Shown here piece after piece: positions 22,735-34,600 of a stretch of 64,000 nt of DNA; position 1 is the stretch's first letter; every line of letters starts with the position of its first letter. Location: positions 12,682,244 to 12,746,243 of the forward strand of contig NC_040028.1 of the NCBI RefSeq assembly GCF_000972845.2, in the 5' to 3' direction. Position numbers and translations under genes: made by a program. Source of the DNA: Larimichthys crocea (Eukaryota > Chordata > Actinopteri > Sciaenidae). The notes under the pieces are model-generated. The model searched no databases, had not been told where the DNA came from, and saw nothing but the letters and a program-made list of their open reading frames with translations.

Positions 22735-23310
22735 ACATCCAGGGCAGGACAGCCCTAACCAGTTTGGCGCCCTAGGAAAGATTTTAGGTACAAAAACACA
22801 AAAAATCTAATATAAATAGCCTACACAAAGGATAACATTTAACTACCTACAAAATAAAAAGTGTAAACAAGTATATAAAATAAATTAGAAACACAATACA
22901 AATAAGGCACTGTGTAAGTTTGAGTTTGATTTTGGAAAAGCTTCTTTCAGCAGCAGCCGCTGTAACAGGAAGAGTGGCAGAGATTCTCAGAGCAACCCAC
23001 ATGTTGGGGTAAATTTCTGTCAGCTTCCTCTCATGCAGGAAGGTCGACAGTTACTTGTTTGTCATATTCTTTGATGGCAATTGTGGAAAATTCTGCATTT
23101 CCATTGCAAGTTCTGTGCCATCAGTGTCTGGCTGGCTGTCATGGGTCAGAGCAGTACAGAGAGTGCTCCTTTTTGCATGTTGAGGAAGTTTAGGAGCTCA
23201 CTCTAAACTTGTTATTCACCTGTCCAAGGTTCTGAAATCTCTCATCAAGTGAAGAGATGGCTGTATCCACTGCAGCTTTATATACCCTGCTGCTGCTACC
23301 AACCTAGACC
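22735..23310 (-). mobile_element. hAT transposase C-terminal relic
   Basis: On the - strand, 23,010 to 22,921 reads WVALRISATLPVTAAAAERS followed by FSKIKLKL. This is the conserved hAT dimerization signature (AAERSFSKLKLIK type). It is surrounded by stop codons, with no terminal repeats found. Confidence 0.75.
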
Positions 23311-23439
23311 CTGACACAGTCTGGGGGACTCTGCTAAGTTAACACTGTATGTTCTACCTGTGCTGAACATTACCAAAGACTCTATGAAACTCCCAAGAAC
23401 TGATTAAGGTGCACGTCAGAACACTCGACCATCACTGGA

Positions 23440-24450
23440 GCAGATAAATGAACTACTTTCTAAACAGAAATGTTTGTAGCTCTGCTCCAACAGCAACAAG
23501 ACAACTTTCAATGCTTTGCTACAATGATCCTGGACTCTACTAATCAGACTGGATACATTAACGAGGGAAGTACAGGAAATTAAAACCAGCATTCAGTTCA
23601 CCCAAAAGGAGATTGACGACATTAAAATCAGTAATGCAAACCAAGCTGATCACAGCAAAGCCCTCCAAGGGGACATAATGAAAGTCTGCAACAGTCTTCT
23701 AGTACTCACAGACAAACTAGAGTATCTAGATAAATGGCATTGTAGAGACACCAGGAGAAACTTGGACAGAGGAGGAGGAGAAAGTGAAAAAGATCTTCAC
23801 AGAGAAGCATTGAGGTAGAGATAGCGATGGGAGAGCGACCCAGACACATAGTGGTAAAATTTTAAAATTCAGACAGATCTGTAGTACTTCAAAGAGCCAA
23901 AAACCTGAAAGGAACTACAATCTTCATGAGGACTACACAGACACAGTCAGACAAAAAAAGAAAGAACTCATGCCAAAGTTGAGAGCAGCGTGCAGATATG
24001 ACAAACTAGTCATCCACCCTCGCAGCAGCACTCCAAAGCCGTCTGTAGACAGGTAATGGCATGACGGATTTGAGTTTTTAGCTCAGATCTCTCTCATATA
24101 CTCTACGGCAGAAGATTTTACAAAAAAACAAATTACCGAATAAAGGACTAACAAAGGCACATGTAAACATAAAGAGCATCAGGAACAAAGTACATGAAGT
24201 AAATGAAATTTTCTATAATGATAATATACAAATACTAGTAATACCGAAAACACACTTAGACTCCACATTTGAGGACAGTGCTTCAAACATCAAGAGATAC
24301 AACATGTACAGAAGAGACAGAAATGCATTTGGTGGTGGGGTCTCACTTTATATCCAAGAATGCATATCTACTAAAATTAGAGGAGACCTGATGAACTTTG
24401 AAATTAAAGTACTAACCTGAAACCGTTTTTAGTGGGCTGCTGTTACGGAC
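23440..24450 (+). mobile_element. LINE relic: ORF1-like and endonuclease pieces
   Basis: A frameshifted, lysine-rich coiled-coil and nucleic-acid-binding region (KLEYLDKWHCRDTRRNLDR ... RAACRYDKLVIHPRS) precedes an APE-endonuclease-like region (HVNIKSIRNKVHEVNE ... YRRDRNAFGGGVSLYI). The order fits ORF1 then ORF2 of an L1/CR1-type non-LTR element. Inactive. Confidence 0.7.
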
Positions 24451-24967
24451 CGCCAAGTGCCAACATTAGGTACTTGAAATATGTCAGATGGTAGACTACA
24501 GTGTTATGGGTCAGGAAATGTATCGAACAGGTGACTTTAATATAGACTGGCTCTCACATTAACAAAACTTAACTACTTCTGCCTGTGGTCACGGGTCGAC
24601 TCTGACCCAGTGCTCGTTGAGAAGATGATACGTGCTTTCACAGCAGTCTCCAAACCTCTCCAACACAAAGTCTCTAGATTTGTCGCTAGTGGAAGTCAGT
24701 CCTGTACGCCAGTTGAATGGTGAACTCGTCATTCTCCTGTGGTCACTGTAGGATCTAAGGAAGCATTAAAAACATCTGAAGTGCTGGGCTCTTTTTGCCT
24801 GATGTAAAATAAAGATAATGAACTTGTCTTTAAAATAAAGAGTGCTGTATATATTAAAATTGTTACTGGTAAAAGCACCTGAATCAAATCAAGATTGTGT
24901 GTTGTTATTGTCCCTCCTCTAGCAGTATCAGGGTCATGTTATGTGTAAATACCAAAAAACAGCTTAA

Positions 24968-25618
24968 CATTTTTTTTTAGCGCTTTTATTGAAGCATTAA
25001 AAACCACAAATAAAGACTGAAGTGCACACTGTCTATCATCTGAAATATACTTCATGACTTTAAAAATGTGATAAGACGTTAAAGTGAGATGACAAAGAAA
25101 TCCTACAAAATGTACAGAAGGACTGATGAGCTGAGCACAGGAGTTCAGAAAATATATGTACAAAACAGGAAGGTGTCGTCAGCATGTTGAGGAAAGTAAC
25201 AGGAGTCTTCTTCTGCATACATTTGTAGTCTTACATCAGTCATTTATTACAAAGTCTACAAAGGACGCAGGAAACAACCACTCACATTCAGATCACAGCT
25301 ACTAAAAATCACCTGGCACAGCTTAGAAAGTGAAACTGTGCTTCCCTTTGAGTGTTTCTTAAAATCGTACAAATTACCCAACAGCTTAACCTAGAAATGA
25401 AAAGGATTGCTGCTGGAAAGGATTAAAAAACACGAGGAAAGACGAATCATAAGTGAGACAAGGCATCGAGTTAAAACCCATAAAATCCTCCTTTGTAAAA
25501 ATCTGGTCATGTAATACTTCAGTCCCTGTAAAAGGGGTAAACATCCTCCGAGTCCACTCCAATCATCTCTTTATGTGCCTTCACAGCAGTCCGATCTAAC
25601 AAGAGATCAATGTGCTCT
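24968..25618 (-). other. rif1: rif1 3' UTR
   Basis: Runs from the TGA at 25,619 to a probable cleavage site about 15 bp past an AATAAA signal (TTTATT on the + strand at 24,984-24,989). The length of about 650 nt and the stop position fit the rif1 coding model. Confidence 0.65.
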
Positions 25619-28600
25619 TCAGGGTTTGGCGTCCGCCCGGCACAGTCGTGTCTGCAGCTCGAGCACCACGTGGCTCATCAGGCCTCCTAACTGATGGTGG
25701 ATCTGAACGAGCTGCTGTGGTGAGCAGTGACTGAGTTCTGAAGGTGTCATCCTGCAGGTCAGAGCCTCCACCTCTGACAGCAGCCCTTCAGCTCTCTGCT
25801 CTCTGGCCGGCATGTCAGTGGTCTGATCTGTGGGGGCGTCCTGCTCCGGCCTCCCGTCTGCAGGAACAGGCTCATCCACCAGCTCCGTTGCTGCAAACAG
25901 AAAGATGACGACATTACATACCCCAGTCTATAAGTTATGTGTTTATGCAGAAGATCAAAAAACAAAGATCACGATAAAATGCACAACTCTAAAGACAGGG
26001 TTTAGTGTAAACCATTGTGTCCCACTATTTCTTGGCTGGAATCAGTTGCCAGGCAACCCACTAAGACTCCATGAAGTAACTGGTTCCCAGCCAAGATATT
26101 GTCCTGCAGGTGACCCACTGCAGATTCTGTAAGCATTGAACTGCCTGACAGCATTTCTTTTTCTTTAGTTGTTACACACCTAGTGTCTCTGAGGTCTTAT
26201 CCTCCTCATCCTGGTTTTGAGGAGCACTGGTCTCCTCCAGTTCAGAGGTCATCATCTCGGTCTCATCAAAACTCTTCAACTCGTCACCACCTCGCCCTTT
26301 GCGCTGTTCGGATGTAAACACACATTTTATGAAAATACATCAAGATCAAGTTGTTTGGCCTCTGTGCTGTGATTCTGTCTGCGTACCTGTTGTTCATAGA
26401 TTTTAAGTGCCTTCTTGACATTGGAGATCTTGGGGGAGCGGATGGGCAGAGTCTTGATCTCACTGGGAGTAAGGGCGCTGAGGTCACCGACTGTTTTGAT
26501 GTTTCTGGCTCGAACAAGCTGCCCGAAGCCACGAGACCTGAGGAGAGTAAAACGTTTCCATTTAGACTTTACTACATTAAAGAAATGAGAAATATCTGAC
26601 AGTTTGTCTGTCCTGTCATTTACGCTCACCACATGTTGGAGGAAATCTGAGGCAGCACAGCTTCTACAGGTGTAGAGCAGCCAACCAGGGCCGGGTAGAT
26701 GCAGTCTCTGGAGACGGGCCGCGGCTCTTGGCCCATTTCAGAAATCTGATGAAGGGATGAATCTAGCATTATGACTGACAGCCTGCAGAGCAGCTTTTAA
26801 TTCATTTCATTGCTTAGATTAAAACTCAAATGAAAATATGTATGGTGAGCCTAACAATCTGCACAAAATTTCATCCAATATGCAAAATATTTCAGTGTGG
26901 ACTGACAGACAGGCATCGTTATCCTAGAGCCACATCACGTTAGTGACCGGCTGCTGGATGTTTGACCATTACCAGCTCCAAGAGCTGTTGAAGATATTTC
27001 CTCTCAGAAGCTGAAGCCAAAACAGATCAGTACAAGGAGACAGAAACGCAACTCCACATGAAAGCAGAAGTTTCTGCTTGATGTGTAAAAAGACCTAACA
27101 TGTTAGCTAGGAATGCACAGCTGGTTTGATTTCTTCTGTTGCCCTGTAGCAACGATAACATAATAATTTAGGCCATTTTAAATGTAATAAAGCCAATAAT
27201 GTAATAACATGCCAATAATGTAATAAGTTATTACATTATTGGCTGGTTATGACAGGTTATACATTGGCGTAGCGTACATTTTCAATCCTTTGAAAATATA
27301 ACTGCAGCAGATTATGTAATAACTAGTGCTGTCAAAATTAACGCGTTAATTTTGTCGATTAATTTTAAAGATTTAACGCGTTAAAAAGAATTAACGCAAT
27401 TAACGCGGTTTGTTTACTTCCGGTGGCGGCCGCCATTTTGGATGTGGCAAAGTGTAGCTTTGTTTCCCAGATATATTAGTGTGTGTGTGAATGGGTGTAT
27501 AAGAGGCATTAACTTAAAGCCCTCACGGAGACTGCGCCCTGCGCGGTCGCCCACATTGCCCACAGCTAAAACCGGCCCTGCTTGTATTAGTTTACGGGCA
27601 GATCTGCCACATCCAATATGGCGGACACGTTAACGTATCGCAGCAACGGACCAACCTGCTCAATGAGGCGTCTATGATCTATCCTAACTAAAGGAGAGTC
27701 TATGTATATGTCAATGATCTATCCCAGGGGTCGGCAACCTGCGGCTCCGGAGCCGCATGCGGCTCTTTGATCCCTCTGATCTGGCTCCCTGTGACTTTTG
27801 AAAACAGTTGATGAAAAATTAAATTAAAATGTATTGTAGCGTTACAGAACTGTGTTATTGTCGGCCATAACCACGCCAAACGACATAACAGGTCCCACAC
27901 ATCAGCCTCACTCGCGCTGTACTCCATCCACTCTTGCTCACACACGCTCGCTCCTCTCACCTGCTCCCCCGCCCCCTTGCTCTCATTCAGGTGCATTCAC
28001 GCACCATGGGAAACCACAGAACTCAACATCGTAACACTGTAACATTACTGCAGGGTCGCTACAGTATCTTGTCCAGTCCTGACCTGCAGGCGCTGTGCGC
28101 TGAGGCTCAGAAGCAGAAATCACATTAACTAAGTATGATAAAAATTTTTTTTTTTTTTTTTTGCACAGAGTTTTTGTTTCATGCAGAAATGTTGCCTAAT
28201 TTCGTTTTCTCTCTCTGCAGTCCTTCATTAAATGTAATAAAAAAAACGTTGCATGCCCTGTCATTTTAAATGTCAAGGTTTTGCGGCTCCCGGTGCTTTC
28301 TTTACGGTGAGAAACGGGTCCAATGGCTCTTTGAGTGGTAAAGGTTGCCGCCCCTGATCTATCCTAACTAAGAGGAGTCTGTGCTATATGTCTATGATCT
28401 TCTTAACTAAAGGAGAGTCTATGTATATATGTCTATGATCTATCCTAACTAAAGGAGAGTCTATGTATATGTCTATGATCTATCCTAACTAAAGGAGAGT
28501 CTATGTATATATGTCTATGATCTATCCTAACTAAAGGAGTCTATGTATATATGTCTATGATCTATCCTAACTAAAGGAGAGTCTATGTATATGTCTATGA

Positions 28601-31600
28601 TCTATCCTAACTAAAGGAGAGTCTATGTATATATCTATGATCTATCCTAACTAAAGGAGAGTCTGTGCATATATGTCTATGATCTATCCTAACTAAAGGA
28701 GAGTCTGTATATATGTCTATGATCTATCCTAACTAAAGGACAGTCTATGGTGTAAAGATGGATAAGGACGGACTTTTAGGGGGAACATTTCATTTTAAAA
28801 AGTTGCCCGACGGCTCGTTGGACAAAAACAAGGCAATTTGCACAGTTTGCAAAGCCGAATTTAAATTCCACAGAAGTAACACGACTTTAAAAGCAAAACA
28901 CCCAGTCTACACTACAGGAGTGTGGCACTCGTCAGTATATTTCCTCATTCTGGCTTTTTTCTATTTGCACTGTGCATATGTGCACCTTAAGCCAATACAA
29001 TGAATTTAAATATACTTTGTGTTTATTCTACATTAATTTGATCATTTTACATAAATAAATATTCATTATAAGCTTCAGTCTCAGAAAAATGCATTTAATT
29101 TATTGATACATTTATTGATAGATTAATTGCGATTAATCGTGATTAATTACAGAAATCTTTGCGATTAATTAGTTAATTTTTTTTAATCGATTGACAGCCC
29201 TAGTAATAATACATAAATAGGACTGCATTTCTTGGAAAATATTTTTGCAGTTTTTGTATAGTTTGCTCATCAAAAATAGATATAGTGGATGGCATAGTCA
29301 TCATATTCATTCAAGGGTACATACTATGCAGCACTCTCTCTCCTTTAGAATTATTTGTTGTACAAAATCTTTATTTAGAATATTGTTTATTTTCTTCAAT
29401 ATGTAAATTCATAATTTCATGTATGTATTTCATTATTCATTACAGTGAAGTGTATGTGGTAGCTAGATCACTTAGTGGAATATGCTAAAATTCAGGAAGA
29501 GAACAGTGGTGGATAAAAAAGATGAAAAAGTCTAATCAGTCTAGTTATTACTAAGTTGTTACGTTATTGGTTGCTACACGCCCCATTAAAAAGGAAACTG
29601 ATGGGGTTCCATTTTCGTGTGCATACCAGGCATTTCTTGGAGCTCTTGTAACCTGGACTGTGCAGGTTTCTGGGACTCAGGATCAGCAAGCCTTTTGTTG
29701 GAGTGGTGACATACTAGAATAAATGAGCAGAATGGCGTCATGTTAGCTCAAAGCAGATAATCTGAAGTAAAACTTTATGTGGATGAGAAACCATGCTGGC
29801 CTCAGTCATACCTTGGGCTGTGGGATACTACTAAGTTTGGATCTTCTGGGGGAGCTGGTTCTGATAGCTGGGCTGCGACGATCAATGTCATCTGCAGTTT
29901 CCTGCTGTTGGATTGGATTAGCAAAAGAAACACGCCTCGACTGCAAAGTTAAGAGACAATAAAGTTACCTTCACCCACATAAACAAATCCTGTTTTCACA
30001 GTTTAACCAAGGTTCAATTAGTCACTTACTTTGACAAGCGGTGAGGGAGTCTCATCCTCTAGTGGTCTCTTCTGGCCCTTCTTAAGAATACTGGTTGATG
30101 GGGAGGCTGAGGGAGACCAGGTTCCTCTGGTCCTGCCACTGATGGGGCTTTGGCCAACATCTGGCTCCATTACAGCCTCCAGGTCCTTCTGCTTCACCGG
30201 AGAACCCTGGAAATCATCTTTGTTTGTAGATTCTGAGAACCCTGAAGCATTACAAACATCAGGTAGGTCAGCATCCACATTTGCGACACCGTTCTCAGTG
30301 TTAGTTGTCCTAGTTTCCTCTTCGCCTTGACATTCCATAATCTGGGTTTTGCTAGTTTCTTCTTCGCCTTGACATTCCATAATCTGGGTTTTGCTGTCTT
30401 GTAGAGGTGTGATGTCAGCATCGGTGCTGGCCTCTGTGTGTTGATATGGAGACTCGCCTTCTTTGATGGAGGCAGACTGCTGCCCCTCCTTTGTAAAATC
30501 ATTCAAGACATTTGAACATTCCATCTGGTTATGTCCAGAAGATGTACTCTGACCATCTTCAGCTGGAACAACTGGGTCTTCTTCTACAACTGGATCTTCT
30601 TGGTGGTCTGAATCGTGTTTTTCTGTAACATCGTCACCAGGGTCAGTCATTTGTCCAGCTTTTTCCTCTGAAGACTCTGAGGCCGGTAGTTTCTCCATTG
30701 TCTCATTGGGAGACGACATTGTGTCCATAGCAGATGGGTCACAGGGCAATTTCTCCTGAGTCTGTTCAGAACTGGTCCCCACTGATTCAAGTGATTTATC
30801 ACATTGCAAGTCCCCGGTGTTACTTTCTTGTAAAGGGGTATTATCAATGTCTGTTTTAGAGTCCTTTTGGTTTTGCTCCTCTTTCCGATGTGACATGACA
30901 AATGATTTGCTCTGTGTATTTTCACTGTCAGTTTTCTCTACAACAGCCTCAGATTCTTTGTTACTTTGCTCCTCAATGCTATGAACTACCTGCAGTGATT
31001 CCGAACCCTCCAAATCTTGGGTTTCCTGTGAATCCTCTAAATCTGTTGCATTTGTAGCTTCTATGCTTTGTGCATCTTCCCTTTGAGAAGCCTCACTATC
31101 ATTTGTCAATACATCGTTATTAATTTTGTCTTTAGATTCAAGGGTGAGGGGACTTTGAAGAGATGCTCGAGGTTTCCTCCCTCTCTTTTGGGGCATTGGG
31201 GAATTTTCTTTGGCCTCAGGGGAGTCGGACTTCACAGACTGTATATTGGCTACTAATCCTTGAGAAGATATTCTTCTCGAGTACCTGCCCCTGCCTTGGG
31301 AGGACTCTGGGGTACTCTGGGAACTCTCTGGGGTTGAATAAGGACTTGACTTTGACTGCTCCTCTTGCACCTTGCTCCTTCTGGTCCTACCACTAGTTGT
31401 GGCCTCAGTATGACTGATACCTGACAATGCTGCCTGGGAACTAGACCTTCTCTGCCTTCTTGATGAATCCTTATTTTCACTTTTATCTTCAGACTCCGCT
31501 GCCTTGCTTCTTCTGGACCTACGTCGAGACTGGCTATCAGAAGATGAGGGTGTGATTACTTGAGAGTCCTCTTGACTTAAGTTTTCATCTGTACCTTCTC

Positions 31601-34600
31601 CTGTTCCGTTTTGTTCATCTTTGACCTCTGATTCATTCACAGTCATTGTTGTGCTTGTTCCATCTTGGGACTCATGGTTAGTTGGGGAAGTGACCATCTG
31701 AGAATCTTCTTGCGTTCCGGTTGTTTTGCTAAACTCTACATCTTGGATCTGGCTACCAGCGTGAGGAGAAGCATCCATTTGCTCATCATCCTTTCTGACC
31801 TGTTCTACAAGCTCAAACTCTTGGGATTTACTTGTTGGAAGGGAAGGAGTGACCACTTCAGAATCTCTCTTTGGCTTATCATCTTTTCCAGCCTGTTCTA
31901 CAAGTTCTTCCTGGGATCTACCACTAGTTTCAGGAGGAGTAGTGATCATTTGAGAGTCTGTCTTTGGCACATCATCCTTTTCAGACTGTTCTTTGAGCTC
32001 ATCTGTGGCAGTTTGGCTGAACTCTTTGTCAGGCAAAACCTTTTCCTTCATTCCAGCCTCTTTAGCCTCCAACGATGATTTGCTTCGCCGCCTGTGCCTA
32101 CTCTGCGATTGACTTTCAGAGTCAGATTGTGTGTCTGACCGCAAGTCAGTTTGGCTGGACTCAGGCTCTCTTGTGCTTCTCCTTCTGGGTTCAGGTTTAT
32201 CAAGGAACTCCTCTGATTTGCTGTACAGCCTGATCTTCTTGCGAGCTCTACTCTGAGAGTTGGTTTGGTTTGACTCACTCTTGTCCCTCTGAGCTCTTGT
32301 TCGTAATCTGCCACTCTCTTCCTCAGAAGCCTGCCTCCCTCTCGTGTTTGGTCTGTTTGAGCTTGACATTGAAGAATCACTTTTAAGTTCCTCTCCAGAG
32401 CGTTGCCTTTTGTACTTCTTGCGTTTCTCAGGGTCCTCTCCGGGCAGCAGGGCTCTGGTTCTGGGGCGTCCGCGACATCTGGGCTCGTTTGAAGAAGTCA
32501 AAGAGGATTGAGAATCATTCTGTTCAGAATCCTCTTCCTGGCTTGACTGTGTCAGCTCCTCTACTGTGGAAGCAATTTCTGGACTCTCTTTTCCTTCCAC
32601 TTCGGTCTGGGTGTCCGGGATAACATCTTCATCCTCCGTTGTGTCACTGGGCATTCTCTCAGTCAGCCTTACTGGCCCACATTTAGTCCCAGAATCTTTT
32701 GGCCTTTGAGGGGACTCAGGGGCAACATTCACTCGACACTGCGAGTTCTTTTTTCCTCCCTGAGTGGACTGGGAATCTTGAGAGTTTGGACCAGTGGATG
32801 TCTGGGAAGCCGAAGAACGTTCTTGGGAGGTCTTTATGAGAGGACCTGTGAATGAGGACGCACTGCTAGGGCTGGCAGGCTTTCCATCAGAATATTTCTC
32901 TAGAGTGATAAAGGACTGACGGCGACTGTTGGGTTTCTGGGGAGTCCCAGAGACCAAATCTGAAGAACCAGAGATGTTGGGACTTGTGCCTTCTTTAGAC
33001 TGCAATTCCAAGTCCTCTGCTCTATCGTCACTCTTGACATCATCCTCCATAGAAACATCTGCTGACTCAGGGATCAGCTCTTCCTGCTCGTGGTTTCCTG
33101 TCATGTTGTCTATTGCTTTTGGGCTGGCATAGTCTTGTGTATCTTTTGTTAGAACTTCAATGTCCTCTCCATTTTTCACATCTTCTTTAAGAACCTGAAA
33201 GAAATCAAAGGCAATTAACTAAATCTGTCTGCAAAGACATAGAAATGCGTTCAAACAAGGCAAACACAGATGCTTTTGAAATGTGAATGTATAGAACAAA
33301 AAAAGGTGACATGGTGACCTGTCAAATTACACTATACAAATAATGATAATGGAAAAATTTGTTTGCATCTTTATGTATATTCAGTTATAGTGACAAAGAG
33401 GTCCATTTTCTTTCAATGAGGACTAGACTTAATACTCGCCAGCCTGTTCAAGTTTAGAAGGTTATGATCCAAAAATTATTTAAAAACTGTCTGGTATGAA
33501 CAGAGTAACAAATAAGCAATAATGCAATAAGTTATATTATTTTATGAGATTAATATACTAGTGTCATCTTTTTTTTAAATAAAGCAAATGTGTTTTCTTC
33601 TTTTACTGTAAACATCTGGAGTCTGATCAGTTTTACTTTGTGATCGTTTAGAATTAGAGAAGCAGCAACAATTTAAGACCTCTTTGGCCTCTGTTAATGG
33701 AACTGCAAGTTCTTGCATCTTTGACATGACTGAGTACAACCTAATTTCAACCCCGCTTTAATTAATGCGCTTGATCATTTCTGCAGTAACACTTTTTAAA
33801 AATCAGATCTTACTAATCAACTTCCACTAGCAGTTTATCCCAGAATACATGTGGGCTGTATTAGCTATGAAGCACTGCAAGGAACAGTGTATTAGGAGTT
33901 TCTGTTATTCATACTGGCTTTGGGAGAATGAAAACAAGCCTCAAGTGATGTCTTTCCAGCCAAATTTGATTTTTTTTTTTTTTCTTTTTCCATTTTCTGT
34001 GTGTGATGGGGAAAATGTTTCATTACAAGTAGCTTTAGGGTGTATAAAGGACTTGGCATGGTGCACATCAATGGTAGAAGTTTGTTGCCAAAGATGGACA
34101 TGCTAAGAATATGGGCAAATGATTCTGACCGTGATTTTATGGTGATCTCAGAGTCATGGTTAAATAGCTAGGTTTCTAATAATGACATAAATTTTAACGA
34201 TAATTAAAAGTTAAACGTGGTGGTGGCGTAGCAATTTATTTTAGAAACATGATAAACTGCTCTACTATTTTCTCCTACTCTGTCCCAGATCAGTATGATT
34301 TATTAGCTATTAAGGTTCAATTAGGTGGCTACTCCATAGTCATGGTGGGTGTCTATTGCCGCCCCCTAAACTAAATTCATGCTTTTTACGAGATCAATAG
34401 TGTGTGATCTTAATGTTTTTAGAATTTGCTCCCTAAATGGAACCCAGATTGAGCAAGTTGCACATTATAAATATCTGGGAATTTGGTTGGAGAATAAGCG
34501 TTCTTTCAAAACACATGTGATTGAGCTCACAAAGAAGGTAAAAATTAAGCTGGGTGCCTTATATAGAATCAGGTCTTGCCTTTCTTTTGAGAGCAGAAAG

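Larger units (their letters stand above)
27324..29202 (+). mobile_element. hAT element with BED-finger remnant, in rif1 intron
   Basis: Ends are TAGTGCTGTCAA (left) and, inverted, TAGGGCTGTCAA (right), followed on both sides by ATTAACGCG/ATTAATCG-rich subterminal blocks. It is flanked by 8-bp direct repeats GTAATAAC (27,316) and GTAATAAT (29,203), seven of eight matching, as expected for hAT insertion. Inside, 28,758-28,920 encodes a BED zinc-finger start (KLPDGSLDKNKAICTVCKAEF). The transposase core is missing. It lies between rif1 exons 30 and 31. Confidence 0.85.

Noticed and set aside
28357..28750. Regularly spaced repeats, considered as a CRISPR array
   Set aside because: Units are tandem and contiguous with no unique spacers, inside a hAT element of a vertebrate genome.
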